Origin: Agapanthus africanus
Lineage: Eukaryota; Streptophyta; Magnoliopsida; Asparagales; Amaryllidaceae
DNA: 64,000 bases
NCBI GenBank assembly: GCA_030015575.1
Contig: CM057337.1
Coordinates: 293,904,044 to 293,968,043 of the forward strand
Direction: 5' to 3'
Part shown: positions 43,363-55,993 of the stretch, piece after piece
Position numbering within the stretch: position 1 is the first letter of the stretch
Layout of the letters: every line of letters starts with the position of its first letter
The notes under the pieces: model-generated
Told to the model about the DNA's origin: nothing
Databases searched by the model: none
What the model saw: the letters and a program-made list of their open reading frames with translations, nothing else
Program-made: the position numbers and the translations under genes

Positions 43363-45589
43363 TGTTAGGTTTATGTATGCCCTAGAGGCCAGTATTGTAC
43401 AGATGATGTATATTATATTGGATGATTGGACATATATAGAGATGACTTTCTTGCTCGATATGATAGTATGCTATCTGGTTGCTCTTTATCTTAACATGTA
43501 CACGTGTCTCTTTAAACTGCCTTATAGTTACATGTTGGTAAAGCCCTTAGGATGTGTACTTGACTACCTGGACAATGATGCAGATCATACTAGTGGGGAC
43601 ATGGTAGTCCATAGGTACATCCTTCAAGGTCCCTAGTCGTGGGTGTAACGAGACGGGGCATCGATATACCAGTGTAGACTAGCGTATACGTTTCTCGACC
43701 AATGAGATGGGCGATGGATGATCCCATATCCATTGGTGTTTGACATCAGAGATGGTATACGGGTGCTCAGTGGAGACTGGGTACACTGGACGGACTCACC
43801 GAGAACTCCTAGATAGTATTATACCTCACGTCAGATGGCAGTTCTCAGGTGACACTTGTGCAGGTTAGTCTGTAGACCCGAGATCGTCATAGAGTCTTGT
43901 GTGATTCCCTCTGTTCTTTGATCTCCACCTTACCACGTCCATGAGGGCGTGCAAAACGGTGGTCTTTGGATACAGTCCCGAGTCACATGGAGGCAACGAC
44001 CGATAGGAGGGGTTTCGTCTCTCCCGGTATTGGGGGTTGATGTTGCGCTGTGCTCGATTGGCCGTAACAGGGAAGTCCCTGGCCAGGGCTGATAAGAGAT
44101 TTGCTGGTAAGTGTTACCAGTAGTTTCTCGACCCGTTATGAGCCTCACATCGGCACGACTTATCGATTATTGGGGTCTGACGTTTAGCACCCCTAGACTT
44201 GATATGCAACATATCAGACGAACAAACCGGACTGTACGGTAAGTGTTGCTGGTTGGATTCACAGGAGTGTGAGCGGGCTAGCTCGTCGATCTTCTGATCG
44301 CTCAATACCCGGGTGGCCGTTACGTTTAGCAGACCACTTGCAGCTTGTGGGTGCTTGATATGATCATCACCTGCTACCGGCGTATTGACGAGTCTTTAGA
44401 GTCCTACACAGAGGTTTCCTGGCTCAAGCGAAACGAAATAGGAGCGCATATGAGATATGTGCAGGACCGAGAATAATGCGTGTATGTGATACCGTATTTC
44501 ATTCTCGCGATGAATGTTTCGATTGGTTGTATGCGATATAACCTAGTTATCGAATCAAAAATTGATTCGATAAGTCGATTCATTTGATACTAGTCGGTTA
44601 TGTGCGACATAACCGGATCATTGAATCAAGTGTTGATTTAATGATTTAATGTATAATTATATATTTGATATATTACTTTGCATTAACTAGTATTGGTTCA
44701 TTTTAAAAGGGTTTTCTCACTTGAAGTGCACATTGTATATGTGATATATTTTGTGCGCACTTGATTGTATCATGTTTGATGATACATACTTACTTGGCTT
44801 TGTGCAAAGAATTAAACCATGGTTATGATAATGGTTAGGGTTTTGAGTTATTCACTTATTTAGTTATCCATTCTTTTATGAGAAATAGATAAAAGAAAAA
44901 CAAAATGGTTTCTTTCCTTCATGAAGCTTGTTGAAGCTTCATGAAGCTTTGACTAAAGTGACCATTTTGTCTTCATCCTTAACCCTAACCATTCCTACTA
45001 ACCATGGTCTATTCTCTACACCTAACCAAGGTTAGAAGATGATAAGTATTCATTTTATTATTCTTTTCAAGAAGAACATATTATATTCTATCTTCTTCAT
45101 CATCTTCTTCTTCAAGAAAAAGCTTGCCACCATTAATGGCATCTTGAGCAAAAGTGTGAGAAATCCAATTCTAAAGTCAACCCACCTCCTATTTCTTCAC
45201 CTTCTACCTCTTGCCAAGTTGTATAGGGTGTTTTCTTCACAAGTTTCACAACTTGGTGAAGTTGGAGCTTGATCTTGTGTAACCTCGACGTAGATCATCT
45301 TCGGCATCGTAGCCGACGACTAGTCCGCTCATTTCTCCGATGAAGCCGATGCTAGATTCCGAGATCCGACTTGGACAGCAAGAGGACGTCTACGTGAAGC
45401 TAAGGAAGTGGAGAACCGGATCTACAAAGGTTGTAGCTTCTTACTTTTAGTTAAGTTGTTAACTAGTTTCTCTTTTCGCTTAAAATTCTAGTTAACGATC
45501 CGTATTAGGGTTTCTCGGCACTCGTAAAATTTGGAATTGGCATAGTTGATGCCTTTTGAGACATCATTAGCGTGCCTAGGAACCATACA
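43363..45589 (+). repeat. LTR 3 of the array (3' LTR of E3)
   Basis: Begins TGTTAGGTTTATG and ends ACCATACA, followed by tatag. A heat-shock element lies at 44918-44950. Confidence 0.94.
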
Positions 45590-45598
45590 TATAGTTCT
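45590..45598 (+). other. Interlocked target-site duplications (tatag and gttct)
   Basis: The nine bases between the E3 and E4 LTRs are tatagttct. Bases 45590-45594 repeat the tatag at 26571-26575. Bases 45594-45598 repeat the gttct at 55989-55993. The original target read tatagttct, continuing into 55994. Confidence 0.9.
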
Positions 45599-47817
45599 TG
45601 TTAGTTATATATATGCCCTAGAGGCCATTACTGTACATTGGATGTATATTGTAGTGGATGCTGGGACATATATAGGGAGGACTTTCTTGCTCGACATGAT
45701 AGTATGCTATCTGGTTGATCTTTACCTTAACGTGTACACTAATTGTCTCTCTGTTACATGTTGGTAAAGCCCTTAGGATGTGTACTTGACTACCTGGACT
45801 ATGATGCGGATCATACTAGTGGGGACATGGTAGTCTATAAGTACATCCTTCAAAGTCCCTAGTCGTGGGTGTATCGAGACAGGGCATCGATATACCAGAG
45901 TAGACTAGCGTGTACCTTCTCGACCCATACAGATGGGCGATGGATGATCCCATATCCATTGGTGTTTGACATCAGAGGAGATATACGGGTGCTCAGTAGA
46001 GACTGGGTACACTGGACGGACTCGCCGAGAACTCCCAGATGGTATTATACCTTACGTCAGATGGCAGTTCTCTGGTGACACTGGTACAGAGTAGTCTGTT
46101 GACCCGAGATCGTCATAGAGTCTTGTGTGGTTCCCACTGTGCTTTGATTTCCATCTTACCACGTCCAAGAGGGCGTGCAAAACGGTGGTTTTTGGGTACA
46201 GTCCCGAGTCACATGGAGGCAATGAGCGATAGGAGGGGATTCGTCTCTCCCGGTATAGGGAGTTGATGTTGCGCTGTGTTCGATTGGCTATAACAGGAAA
46301 TCCCTGGCCAGGGTTGCTGAGATTTACTGGTAAGTGTTACCAGTAGTTTCTCGAATTGTTATAGACCTCATATCGACACGACTTATCGAGCTATTGGGGT
46401 CTGACGTTTACCACCCCTAGGCGAGATATGCGACATATCAGACGATCAGACCGGACTTTACGGTAGTGTTACTGGTTGGATTCACTGGAGTGTGAGCGGG
46501 CTTGCTCGTCGATCTTCAGATCGCTCAATACCCGGGTGGCCGTTACGTTTAGCAGACCGCTTGCGGCTTGTGGGTGCTTGATATGATCATCATCTGCTGC
46601 CGGCGTATTGACGAGTCTTTAGAGTCCTACACAGAGGCTTCCTGGCTCAAGCGAAACGAAATAGGAGCGCATATGAGATATGTGCGGGACCGAGAATAAT
46701 ACGTGTATGTGATACCGTATTCTATTCTCGCGATGAATGTATCGAATGGTTGTATGCGATATAACCTAGTTATCGAATCAAGGATTGATTCGATAAGCCG
46801 ATACATTGGATACTAGTCGGTTATATGCGATATGACCGGATCGTTAAATCAAGTGTTGATTTAATGATTTAATGTATAATTATATATTTGATATATTACT
46901 TTGCATTAACTAGTATCGGTTCACTTTAAATGGATTTTCTCGCTCGATATGTGCGCATTGCATATGTGATATGATTTTGTGCACTTGCTTGTATCATGTT
47001 TGATGATGCATCCCTTTTGGTTAAGTGTAAAGAATTAAACCTTGGTTAATGAAATGGTTAGGGTTTACTTTTTCCTTATTCATTTCATTCATTTATTATT
47101 CTTTTGGAAAAAGAAAAGCAAATGAGAAAATGGTGGCATGTTTTGTTTTATTCATGAAGTTTCATGAACACTTTGACTTTGTAACCATTTTGTCTCATGC
47201 TTAAACCTAACCATTCTACTTAACCCTAATTAATTCTCTACGCCTAACCATGGTTCTATTATGATAAGAATTCATTATTCTTTTCATTTTGTGAATTAAC
47301 TTATCATATCATTTTTCTTCTTCTTCTTCCTTGAACTCAAGAAGAAAACCTTCACTTCATCAATGGTGGATTGATGAAATGAGTGAGAAATCCAATTCTA
47401 AAGTCTACCCACTTCCTATTTCTTCATCCTCTACCTCTTGCCAAGTAGTAGAGTGTGTTTCCTTCACAAGTATTCATGGCTTGGTGAAGGTGGAGCTCGA
47501 TCTAGTGATGCTTCGACGTAGATCATCTTCGGCACGTCGTCGACGACCTAGCCCGTCCATTCTCCGATGAAGCCGACGCTAGAGCCCGGGAATCCACTAG
47601 GACAGCGAGGGGACTTCGTTGCGGAGCTATGGAGGTGGAGCACCGGATCTACAAAGGTTGTATTTCCGTATTCTCTTAGTTAAGTGTTAACTTGTTATCT
47701 TTTCGCCTAGAAATCTAGCCAACGATCCGTAGTTTAGGGTTTCCCGGCACCGTAAAATTTGAAATTGCCATGGTTGATGCCTTGTGAGACCTCACTAGTG
47801 TGCCTAGGAACCCTAGA
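45599..47817 (+). repeat. 5' LTR of E4
   Basis: It begins TGTTAGTTATATATATGCCC and ends CCCTAGA, where the terminal CA has become GA. A perfect four-module heat-shock element TTC-at-GAA-gt-TTC-at-GAA lies at 47151-47168, followed by TTTGACT. Confidence 0.95.
47151..47168 (+). promoter_or_regulatory. Perfect four-module heat-shock element in E4 LTR
   Basis: TTCATGAAGTTTCATGAA has exact 5-bp alternation of TTC and GAA. It is identical at 55322-55339 in the 3' LTR. Confidence 0.65.
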
Positions 47818-47818
47818 G

Positions 47819-47830
47819 TGGTATCAGAGC
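47819..47830 (+). other. Primer-binding site of E4
   Basis: TGGTATCAGAGC follows the mutated LTR end. Confidence 0.95.
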
Positions 47831-50800
47831 CTAGCTAGAGCCTTAGGCGAAGTCTAGACGCAATTTGAAGTCCGATCGAACCGAAATTTAGAACCCAAAA
47901 TAGCTCTCTGTCCTTTTTTCAAAAACTGGGATTTTTCCAGATTAAAAATTCGTAAAAATTCAGCAGGGAATTCTAAGAATTACGACGCAAAAATTTATTC
48001 ATGAACAGTATAAACGGCGGCGGAACCGCGGCAGAAGCCTTGCTTCTGCGGCGGTTCCGCGGCAACATGGTGACGTCATCCTCCCCTTTCTGCACAGTAA
48101 TTCATGTTTTCAGATGCTCATTTTTCTGGGAATTTTTAATATTTATTCAAGAGTTGAATTTTCTGGGGTTGTTTTGGGGATTCGAATATTCGATCGGATT
48201 ATCAAATTTTGTCTGTGTGGCTTTCCGGATAAATTATAGAATATGTTAAAAAGTTCGACCGGATATAAATACCCAATTTTTCCCCTGTCGGGAAATTTCC
48301 AAGTGTTGGATTTTTCCGTAGTTTAACGACGTTCTAAGTAGTGCAAGTAACGCGATGGACCCTCTAGAAGACAACAAACCTTAACTCGATTATGTGACCG
48401 TCTTGAACTGCCCTTTGAACCATAGGGTTTGGGGCAGTACGGCGTGCCACATGTGAGGCGTTGGCTTGACCCTTCTACGGCTGGACCGTTGTTACTGAGG
48501 CACGAACTGAATGTTGTTAGACTTATTTCATGTGTTGAGCTGTATCGGGAAAACTTGGGTGTTTGACTGTTCGATCGAAAAGTTTAACATTTTCTGTTTA
48601 TCTGGAATGGGATACAATAATTGGAATTCACAAAAGTTATGTGATAACTGAATGAATGTTATAAACATAGCACTTTAGTCTCACTTGATCGGTTGCCACG
48701 GAATTTTGATGCGATCAAAACTCCGTCGCAATCACGTACCGTACGCGGATACTCGCCGGGTAAACTTAATAGAAAGCTTCGCTCCATAGCCCCGACCAAG
48801 TGACTGTAGGAGAACCCCGTCGCCGAAAGCATCCATCCGGGTGCTCGCGCTAACGGTGTTCCTCCTTGGTGCACTTCGTCGACGGTATCGGGGGTGCGGC
48901 CGCCTACTAAAGTTTGCGACGAGCATTCGATCAGTATTTCGGGAATCTTGTTGAATTGCCCGACTTGATATTGAAAAGAGTTTTCGATATAGAGACTAAA
49001 ATGCGGGGTTTATAATTGTTAGGCATGTGATGTCTAAGGAATTCATTTGGTCAGGCATGTGATGTCTGAGGTGATTACGGATTCCAACTGTTGTAGTTTT
49101 ACACTTTCTTTTCTGTGACCGTAAGCGTAATATGTGATATCGCCGGTTTCGTTGCTATATGTCAACGACAATTGGGATGTGCATATTTACTTACGTTGAT
49201 GACATGTGATGTTATGTGTTGCTGGATATGTTATATTGGATCGTCGTGTTTGAATAGCCGGGGGTTTTTATGCGAGATGAGTGTTTTTTTCATTTTCATT
49301 CATGTAAAAACTTGTATGTAATATTCTTTTATTGGGGAACTTCCAGGTTGCGGAAGTTGTCACCCTTTGTATATTATTTACTTTTCCGCACTAGGATTGA
49401 CCCAAGGAGGAGGGCACAAGTAACCGGGTTCTGGAGTCCAGTGGGAGACCAACTCGAGGAGTCGAGTCCGGGTCTCCTAACTCTAGAATTGGTAGGGTTG
49501 CTTGCCGCTCTCGTAGGGGTCTATGGGTGTGGGTTTGGCTATTCATCGCGACCGTGGAATCCGTGTTTTATACTGGCTCGTATTAAAAACACGGACGTCC
49601 TAGTATATCCAATATTTCATATGATTCTTCTGCTGCGATATCTGTGATGTGATCATGTGATGTTCTGTGATAGATACAGTATATAGTATATATGATATAT
49701 TATATAGATATTACTTATGTTTTACACCCGCGCTAGCCCTGCCCCGATCTGTCGTTAGTTACCTAACCTAACGGTGCACGAGGGGACATTGAGGCGAATG
49801 CGGATGGCATAAGCGTACGTCGTATTTATCTGTGATGTTTAGGTAATTAAATGATAGGACTTCATTAATGTGATTAATGAAATAAAAGAAACCTAAGATG
49901 TTGTAGAATCGAATTTCAAAATAAAACAGGTAGCTACAGTTCTTGCTTTGCACAGAGGTATATGTGATATATCCTGCACCTTATTCGATAAGGAAAGGAC
50001 CGAGATCCCTTCACCGGGAGTGACTCCTTTAGCAATAACTGGCAGATGCTACACACTCGGTTTGTCTTTTGATTGCTTTTAAGAGTTTTTGCTTTGCACA
50101 GTGATATATGTGATATATCCCGCACCTCATTCGACGAGGAAAGGACCGACGATCCCTTCACCGGGAGTGATTCCTTTAGCAAAACTAGAAAAGCCTCAAA
50201 AGCACTCCATTTCAAAATCATTTGATTCTACAACGATATCAAGTTCATTACGCAATAGGTTTTCAGAAAAACCTGTCGTAGCCCTCCGTCATTTCAGATA
50301 AGTGGTAGTTAGTATTCGTGCTACGTTTGTTGGCCTGCGTCAAGGCGTAGTGTGCGGTAGCTAACTAGTATTTATCTGCTTATGCATATGATGCAGATTG
50401 GATTAGGGTAGTCGTGCGACTTTGTTGGCCTGCGTCAAGGGTCGTGCGGGTGGGTTTAATTCAATCAGGAAATGACGGGTTGAACTTGACAAGCGCACTA
50501 TGGTTTGTTGGCCTGCGTCAAGGTCATAGGACGCTAGGGGCAAAATATTATCGGGAATTTCAAGTGTTGAAATTTGCAATGAGATTGCATACCTTCTATG
50601 AGATAGTTGGATCCCGATGCCCGCTGAGAGTAAGAGTTACTCCTGGGAGAGTTTTATGCATTACAATTAGCCGATCAAGTAGGTGTCTAGAAAGGTGTTA
50701 ACGAGGTTACGCCTCTGGGAAAACGAGGTTAACATTAATTAGGTTCGTGCGAAAGCACGGGGGACCTCCCTCAAAGTACCGACACTGGCCTGGCTGAAAG

Positions 50801-50940
50801 ATTGGCGAACTTGTAGTGTGTAATTAATCCCGTCTAGTCTTTCCTTTTAGTGTTTGAAGGAAGATTTGATAAAAAGCAGTGAGAGCCATCCTGATTAGAT
50901 AAAATAATAACCAATCTGATCTTGCAAGAGCATACGCTGA
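47831..50940 (+). other. Non-coding structured leader of E4
   Basis: It carries a GC hairpin (48020-48060), TATAAATA (48264-48271), a UUCG-type hairpin with altered loop (48407-48438), the 280-bp module shared with E1 (about 48688-48970), a two-copy repeat (about 49944-50185), three stem-loops (50321-50535) and a GNRA hairpin (50746-50759). No gag. Confidence 0.77.
50321..50535 (+). other. Three-stem-loop array in E4 leader
   Basis: The core TTGGCCTGCGTCAA occurs at 50330, 50425 and 50508. Stems are CTACG/CGTAG; CGTGCGAC (50413-50420) with GTCGTGCG (50441-50448), 8 bp including two G-U pairs; and CTATG/CATAG inside AGCG/CGCT. Confidence 0.75.
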
Positions 50941-50964
50941 GTGTTTTCTTCTCTCTCTCTCCAG

Positions 50965-53754
50965 GTAGCGACCATATCACGCCTTAATCAAGATAATAAT
51001 ACGGAATATTGACCGAACCCGCTTGTTATAATGAGCTGGGGAACGTTGGTCCCGCTCCAACTTATAATTGTTATAAGACAGAGCAGCAAATTGGGGAATA
51101 CCAGAATTCCCGTGCTGCCCAAACGAAGAGAGTGCATGCTGATGCATCATCTTCGGGTGTGTTCATTACAGAGAACTGTTTCTCAGTGTCCTTTACGTCC
51201 TGGGTATGTGATACTAGATCAGGATCCCAGATATGTAATATATTACATAGGGCTACAGAAAGGTAGAGAACTGAGAACGGGTGATAAGTTTCATGAGACA
51301 GAAAACGGGACATGTGTTGCAGCCAAGTCTGTTGGTCACTGTCACCCTGTATTATCAGTATATTGATTCTGAACAAATGCTATTAGATACCGAACCTGAT
51401 ATACAAAATCATATCAGTATCTTTATCAGTAAAGAAATGATAAAATTTTGTATAGTTGGATAATGTTTTGAACATTTCCTATATCAAAAGTTGATCGATT
51501 CAGGCACGTTATCTAAAAGCATTAATGTTCTAAATCAAACTACAGTTCTTAGTATACGGAACACACAAAAGAGGAAGAGTTCAGAAATGAACGAATTCTT
51601 CTTGAGGTATTGTAGACTAGGTCATATCAATGCGACCCGACTGGCTGAGTTACATTTAGATGCATATTTAAATCAGTTTGAATTTACATCTTGTGAAACT
51701 CGCCAGTCATGTCACAAAGATAAGATGACCACAGCTCTGTTTATTGGAAACAGCGAAAGAGTTAGTAAACTCTTGGGATGATACATGTTGATGTATATAG
51801 GTCCCCAGTCTACACATGCCAAGACTGGTTCTTTGTACTTCATTACATTCTCTGATAATCTCTCAAGATTCAGACATATGTTCCTGTTGAAACACAAGTC
51901 CGAACCTTTTGAGATATTCACAGAATATGAGCTAGAAGTAGAGAACCAATACGGATATAAGTATTATGTCCTTTGATGTGATCAAGGAGGAGAATACTTG
52001 AGCACGGAATTCCTGGATTATTCTAAAGGAGAATGAGATTCTCTCTCAGCATTACTCCTCCGTATACACCATTGCACGATGGTACATCAGGGCGGAGCAA
52101 TCACACCCTATATGATAAGGTGTGCTCTATGATGAGTACTACTGAGTTACCTTTTTCCTTTTGGGAGTTATGCACTTATGAAGTTGCATACCTATTGAAT
52201 TAGGTTCGAATCAAATCAATGCCTACCACTTCATATGTGATATGGTATGGGAAGAGCCCATGTCTTAAGCTATTTAAGATTTGCGGTTGTCCGGCCTATG
52301 TCTAAAAGAAAAATCCGGACAAACTCGAGGCAAGGTCAGTTATGTAGAACTGGAAAGGTTCCAGCTATACAAACTACAGCAGATGATTTGGTAGAACCAA
52401 AGGATTCAGTAGATTCCAACGAACCTCAGCCTCTCCGCTGATCTAGTAGGGTTCCTCTCCCACCTGAGAGATACTTCGGGTTCTATATGACAGTGGGAGC
52501 GAGGAATACATCATGAGATGATGACCCAACTAGTTTCGAGCTGGCCATCAGGAGTAAGACTCTGTAAGAATGGCTGGATGCTTAGCGATCTGAGATGGAA
52601 TCCATATACACCAACAAAGTATGGACTTTGGTTGCTATATCTGAAGGGTTAAATCCCCATCAAGAGCAAGTATATCTTGAGAAGATTACTTGGTGTAGAT
52701 GGAAAAGTTGAGACTTTCAAAGCTAGACTTGTTAAAAGTTTGCATCATTGACCAGGTATGGATAATGATGAAACCTTTTCAAGTAGCTATGCTTAAGTCC
52801 ATCCAGATCCTACTTGTCACGGCTACATACCATGACTACGATATCTGGTGGTAGGGTGCCATGACTGCTTTTCTAAATGATGTTTTAGAAGAGAACGTCT
52901 ATAAGTACACAGCCAGAGGGCCTCGTAGACAGTGGGAGCAGCGAAAATGTGTGCAAGATGCTTTATAGGATAAAGCAGGCATTGCGGAGTTGGAACATCT
53001 GTTTTGATGGATTAGTCAAATAAGTTGACATCATCAAAATGGTAGATGAACCTTGTATAAACAAAAAGGTAGTAGGGAGTATGGTGACGATCCTCGTAGA
53101 GTACGTGGATGACATACTCTTGATAGGGAAGGAGTTTCCTATGCTACGCTCGGTCAATCTCCGCTTATCATAATGATTCTCCATATAGGATCAAAGTGAT
53201 ACCTCCTAAATCCTGGTATTTGGATCTATGAGATAGATCTAATTGGATATTAGCAAACTCACTAGTTGTAGTGAGATGGTATCAATCGATCCTGGGAAGA
53301 ATCACTGGAAGGGTTCCAGGGTGATAAAGACGACTGAATGTCAGTCGCAGGCATTGTCTTAACCCTCAGTAAAGGGACGGTATGTTGGAAGAGTTCCAAG
53401 CTAAATACCGTGACATACTAGACGATAAAGGCTGGATACATCGCTACTTAAGATGCTACCAAAGAGGCTGTTTGGGTGTATATTGGTTCATGAGATGAAC
53501 TATGTTCCTCCCATTGTGTGACAATGGAGTTGTGGCTTATGCCAAGGAACGCCGGTCCCATCAGTGATCCAGACATATTCTATGGCAGTATCACTTGATC
53601 ATGGAGATGGTTGATCTCCAGGGAGATCGAGGTTCGGAGAGTAGACTCAGAGGACAACACAGCGGATCCACTCACAAAGGCCTTTTCCCAGAGAGAGACT
53701 TTTATGGGATGGTTGAGTATGAGATACTACAACCACTTCTACAGATGGCCCTAG
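50965..53754 (+). pseudogene. pol: Degenerate copia polyprotein of E4
   Basis: It aligns with the E2 polyprotein but is broken by many stops and shifts. The protease motif is DTRS rather than DTGS (near 51212). The start position is ATA. Fragments of the integrase zinc finger (near 51625), integrase core, RT (YVDDILL near 53102) and RNase H remain. The deletion joining GTCAGTTATG to TAGAACTGG near 52340, the deletion near 53250, and the +1 shift ACATAGGGCTAC near 51243 are shared with E1. The lesions predate this copy, because its LTRs are nearly identical; it was therefore probably copied in trans using proteins from another element. Confidence 0.88.
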
Positions 53755-53757
53755 TGC

Positions 53758-53767
53758 AAGTGGGAGA
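53758..53767 (+). other. Polypurine tract of E4
   Basis: AAGTGGGAGA lies before the 3' LTR. Confidence 0.85.
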
Positions 53768-53768
53768 T

Positions 53769-55988
53769 TGTTAGTTATATGTATGCCCTAGAGGCCATTA
53801 CTGTACATTGGATGTATATTGTAGTGGATGCTGGGACATATATAGGGAGGACTTTCTTGCTCGACATGATAGTATGCTATCTGGTTGATCTTTACCTTAA
53901 CGTGTACACTAATTGTCTCTCTGTTACATGTTGGTAAAGCCCTTAGGATGTGTACTTGACTACCTGGACTATGATGCGGATCATACTAGTGGGGACATGG
54001 TAGTCTATAAGTACATCCTTCAAAGTCCCTAGTCGTGGGTGTATCGAGACAGGGCATCGATATACCAGAGTAGACTAGCGTGTACCTTCTCGACCCATAC
54101 AGATGGGCGATGGATGATCCCATATCCATTGGTGTTTGACATCAGAGGAGATATACGGGTGCTCAGTAGAGACTGGGTACACTGGACGGACTCGCCGAGA
54201 ACTCCCAGATGGTATTATACCTTACGTCAGATGGCAGTTCTCTGGTGACACTGGTACAGAGTAGTCTGTTGACCCGAGATCGTCATAGAGTCTTGTGTGG
54301 TTCCCACTGTGCTTTGATTTCCATCTTACCACGTCCAAGAGGGCGTGCAAAACGGTGGTTTTTGGGTACAGTCCCGAGTCACATGGAGGCAATGAGCGAT
54401 AGGAGGGGATTCGTCTCTCCCGGTATAGGGAGTTGATGTTGCGCTGTGTTCGATTGGCTATAACAGGAAATCCCTGGCCAGGGTTGCTGAGATTTACTGG
54501 TAAGTGTTACCAGTAGTTTCTCGAATTGTTATAGACCTCATATCGACACGACTTATCGAGCTATTGGGGTCTGACGTTTACCACCCCTAGGCGAGATATG
54601 CGACATATCAGACGATCAGACCGGACTGTACGGTAGTGTTACTGGTTGGATTCACTGGAGTGTGAGCGGGCTTGCTCGTCGATCTTCAGATCGCTCAATA
54701 CCCGGGTGGCCGTTACGTTTAGCAGACCGCTTGCGGCTTGTGGGTGCTTGATATGATCATCATCTGCTGCCGGCGTATTGACGAGTCTTTAGAGTCCTAC
54801 ACAGAGGTTTCCTGGCTCAAGCGAAACGAAATAGGAGCGCATATGAGATATGTGCGGGACCGAGAATAATACGTGTATGTGATACCGTATTCTATTCTCA
54901 CGATGAATGTATCGAATGGTTGTATGCGATATAACCTAGTTATCGAATCAAGGATTGATTCGATAAGCCGATACATTGGATACTAGTCGGTTATATGCGA
55001 TATGACCGGATCGTTAAATCAAGTGTTGATTTAATGATTTAATGTATAATTATATATTTGATATATTACTTTGCATTAACTAGTATCGGTTCACTTTAAA
55101 TGGATTTTCTCGCTCGATATGTGCGCATTGCATATGCGATATGATTTTGTGCACTTGCTTGTATCATGTTTGATGATGCATCCCTTTTGGTTAAGTGTAA
55201 AGAATTAAACCTTGGTTAATGAAATGGTTAGGGTTTACTTTTTCCTTATTCATTTCATTCATTTATTTATTCTTTTGGAAAAAGAAAAGCAAATGAGAAA
55301 ATGGTGGCATGTTTTATTTTATTCATGAAGTTTCATGAACACTTTGACTTTGTAACAATTTTGTCTCATGCTTAAACCTAACCATTCCACTTAACCCTAA
55401 TTAATTCTCTACACCTAACCATGGTTCTATTATGATAAGAATTCATTATTCTTTTCATTTTGTGAATTAACTTATCATATCATTTTTCTTCTTCTTCTTC
55501 CTTGAACTCAAGAAGAAAACCTTCACTTCATCAATGGTGGATTGATGAAATGAGTGAGAAATCCAATTCTAAAGTCTACCCACTTCCTATTTCTTCATCC
55601 TCTACCTCTTGCCAAGTAGTAGAGTATGTTTCCTTCACAAGTATTCATGGCTTGGTGAAGGTGGAGCTCGATCTAGTGATGCTTCGACGTAGATCATCTT
55701 CGGCACGTCGTCGACGACCTAGCCCGTCCATTCTCCGATGAAGCCGACGCTAGAGCCCGGGAATCCACTAGGACAGCGAGGGGACTTCGTTGCGGAGCTA
55801 TGGAGGTGGAGCACCGGATCTACAAAGGTTATATTTCCGTATTCTCTCAGTTAAGTGTTAACTTGTTATCTTTTCGCCTAGAAATCTAGCCAACGATCCG
55901 TAGTTTAGGGTTTCCCGGCACCGTAAAATTTGAAATTGGCATGGTTGATGCCTTGTGAGACCTCACTAGTGTGCCTAGGAACCCTACA
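53769..55988 (+). repeat. 3' LTR of E4
   Basis: It runs from TGTTAGTTATATGTATG to ACCCTACA, followed by the target duplication gttct at 55989-55993. A heat-shock element lies at 55322-55339. Confidence 0.95.
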
Positions 55989-55993
55989 GTTCT

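Larger units (their letters stand above)
26576..45589 (+). mobile_element. Tandem copia array E2-E3: LTR-internal-LTR-internal-LTR
   Basis: Three LTRs (26576-28800, 34961-37187, 43363-45589) alternate with two full internal regions. Each internal region has its own primer-binding site, leader, polyprotein and polypurine tract. A single matching target duplication (tatag) flanks the whole 19-kb array, and the middle LTR is shared. By eye the two polyprotein regions differ at about 1.5-2.5% of positions. E2 and E3 carry entirely different inactivating mutations. Confidence 0.93.
45599..55988 (+). mobile_element. Complete, defective Ty1/copia retrotransposon E4
   Basis: 5' LTR 45599-47817, primer-binding site 47819-47830, leader, polyprotein pseudogene, polypurine tract and 3' LTR 53769-55988, with a perfect 5-bp duplication gttct on both sides. 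The LTRs differ at about 15 of 2220 positions by eye (about 0.7%), the smallest difference I counted for an LTR pair here. Its internal lesions are mostly those of E1. Confidence 0.95.
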
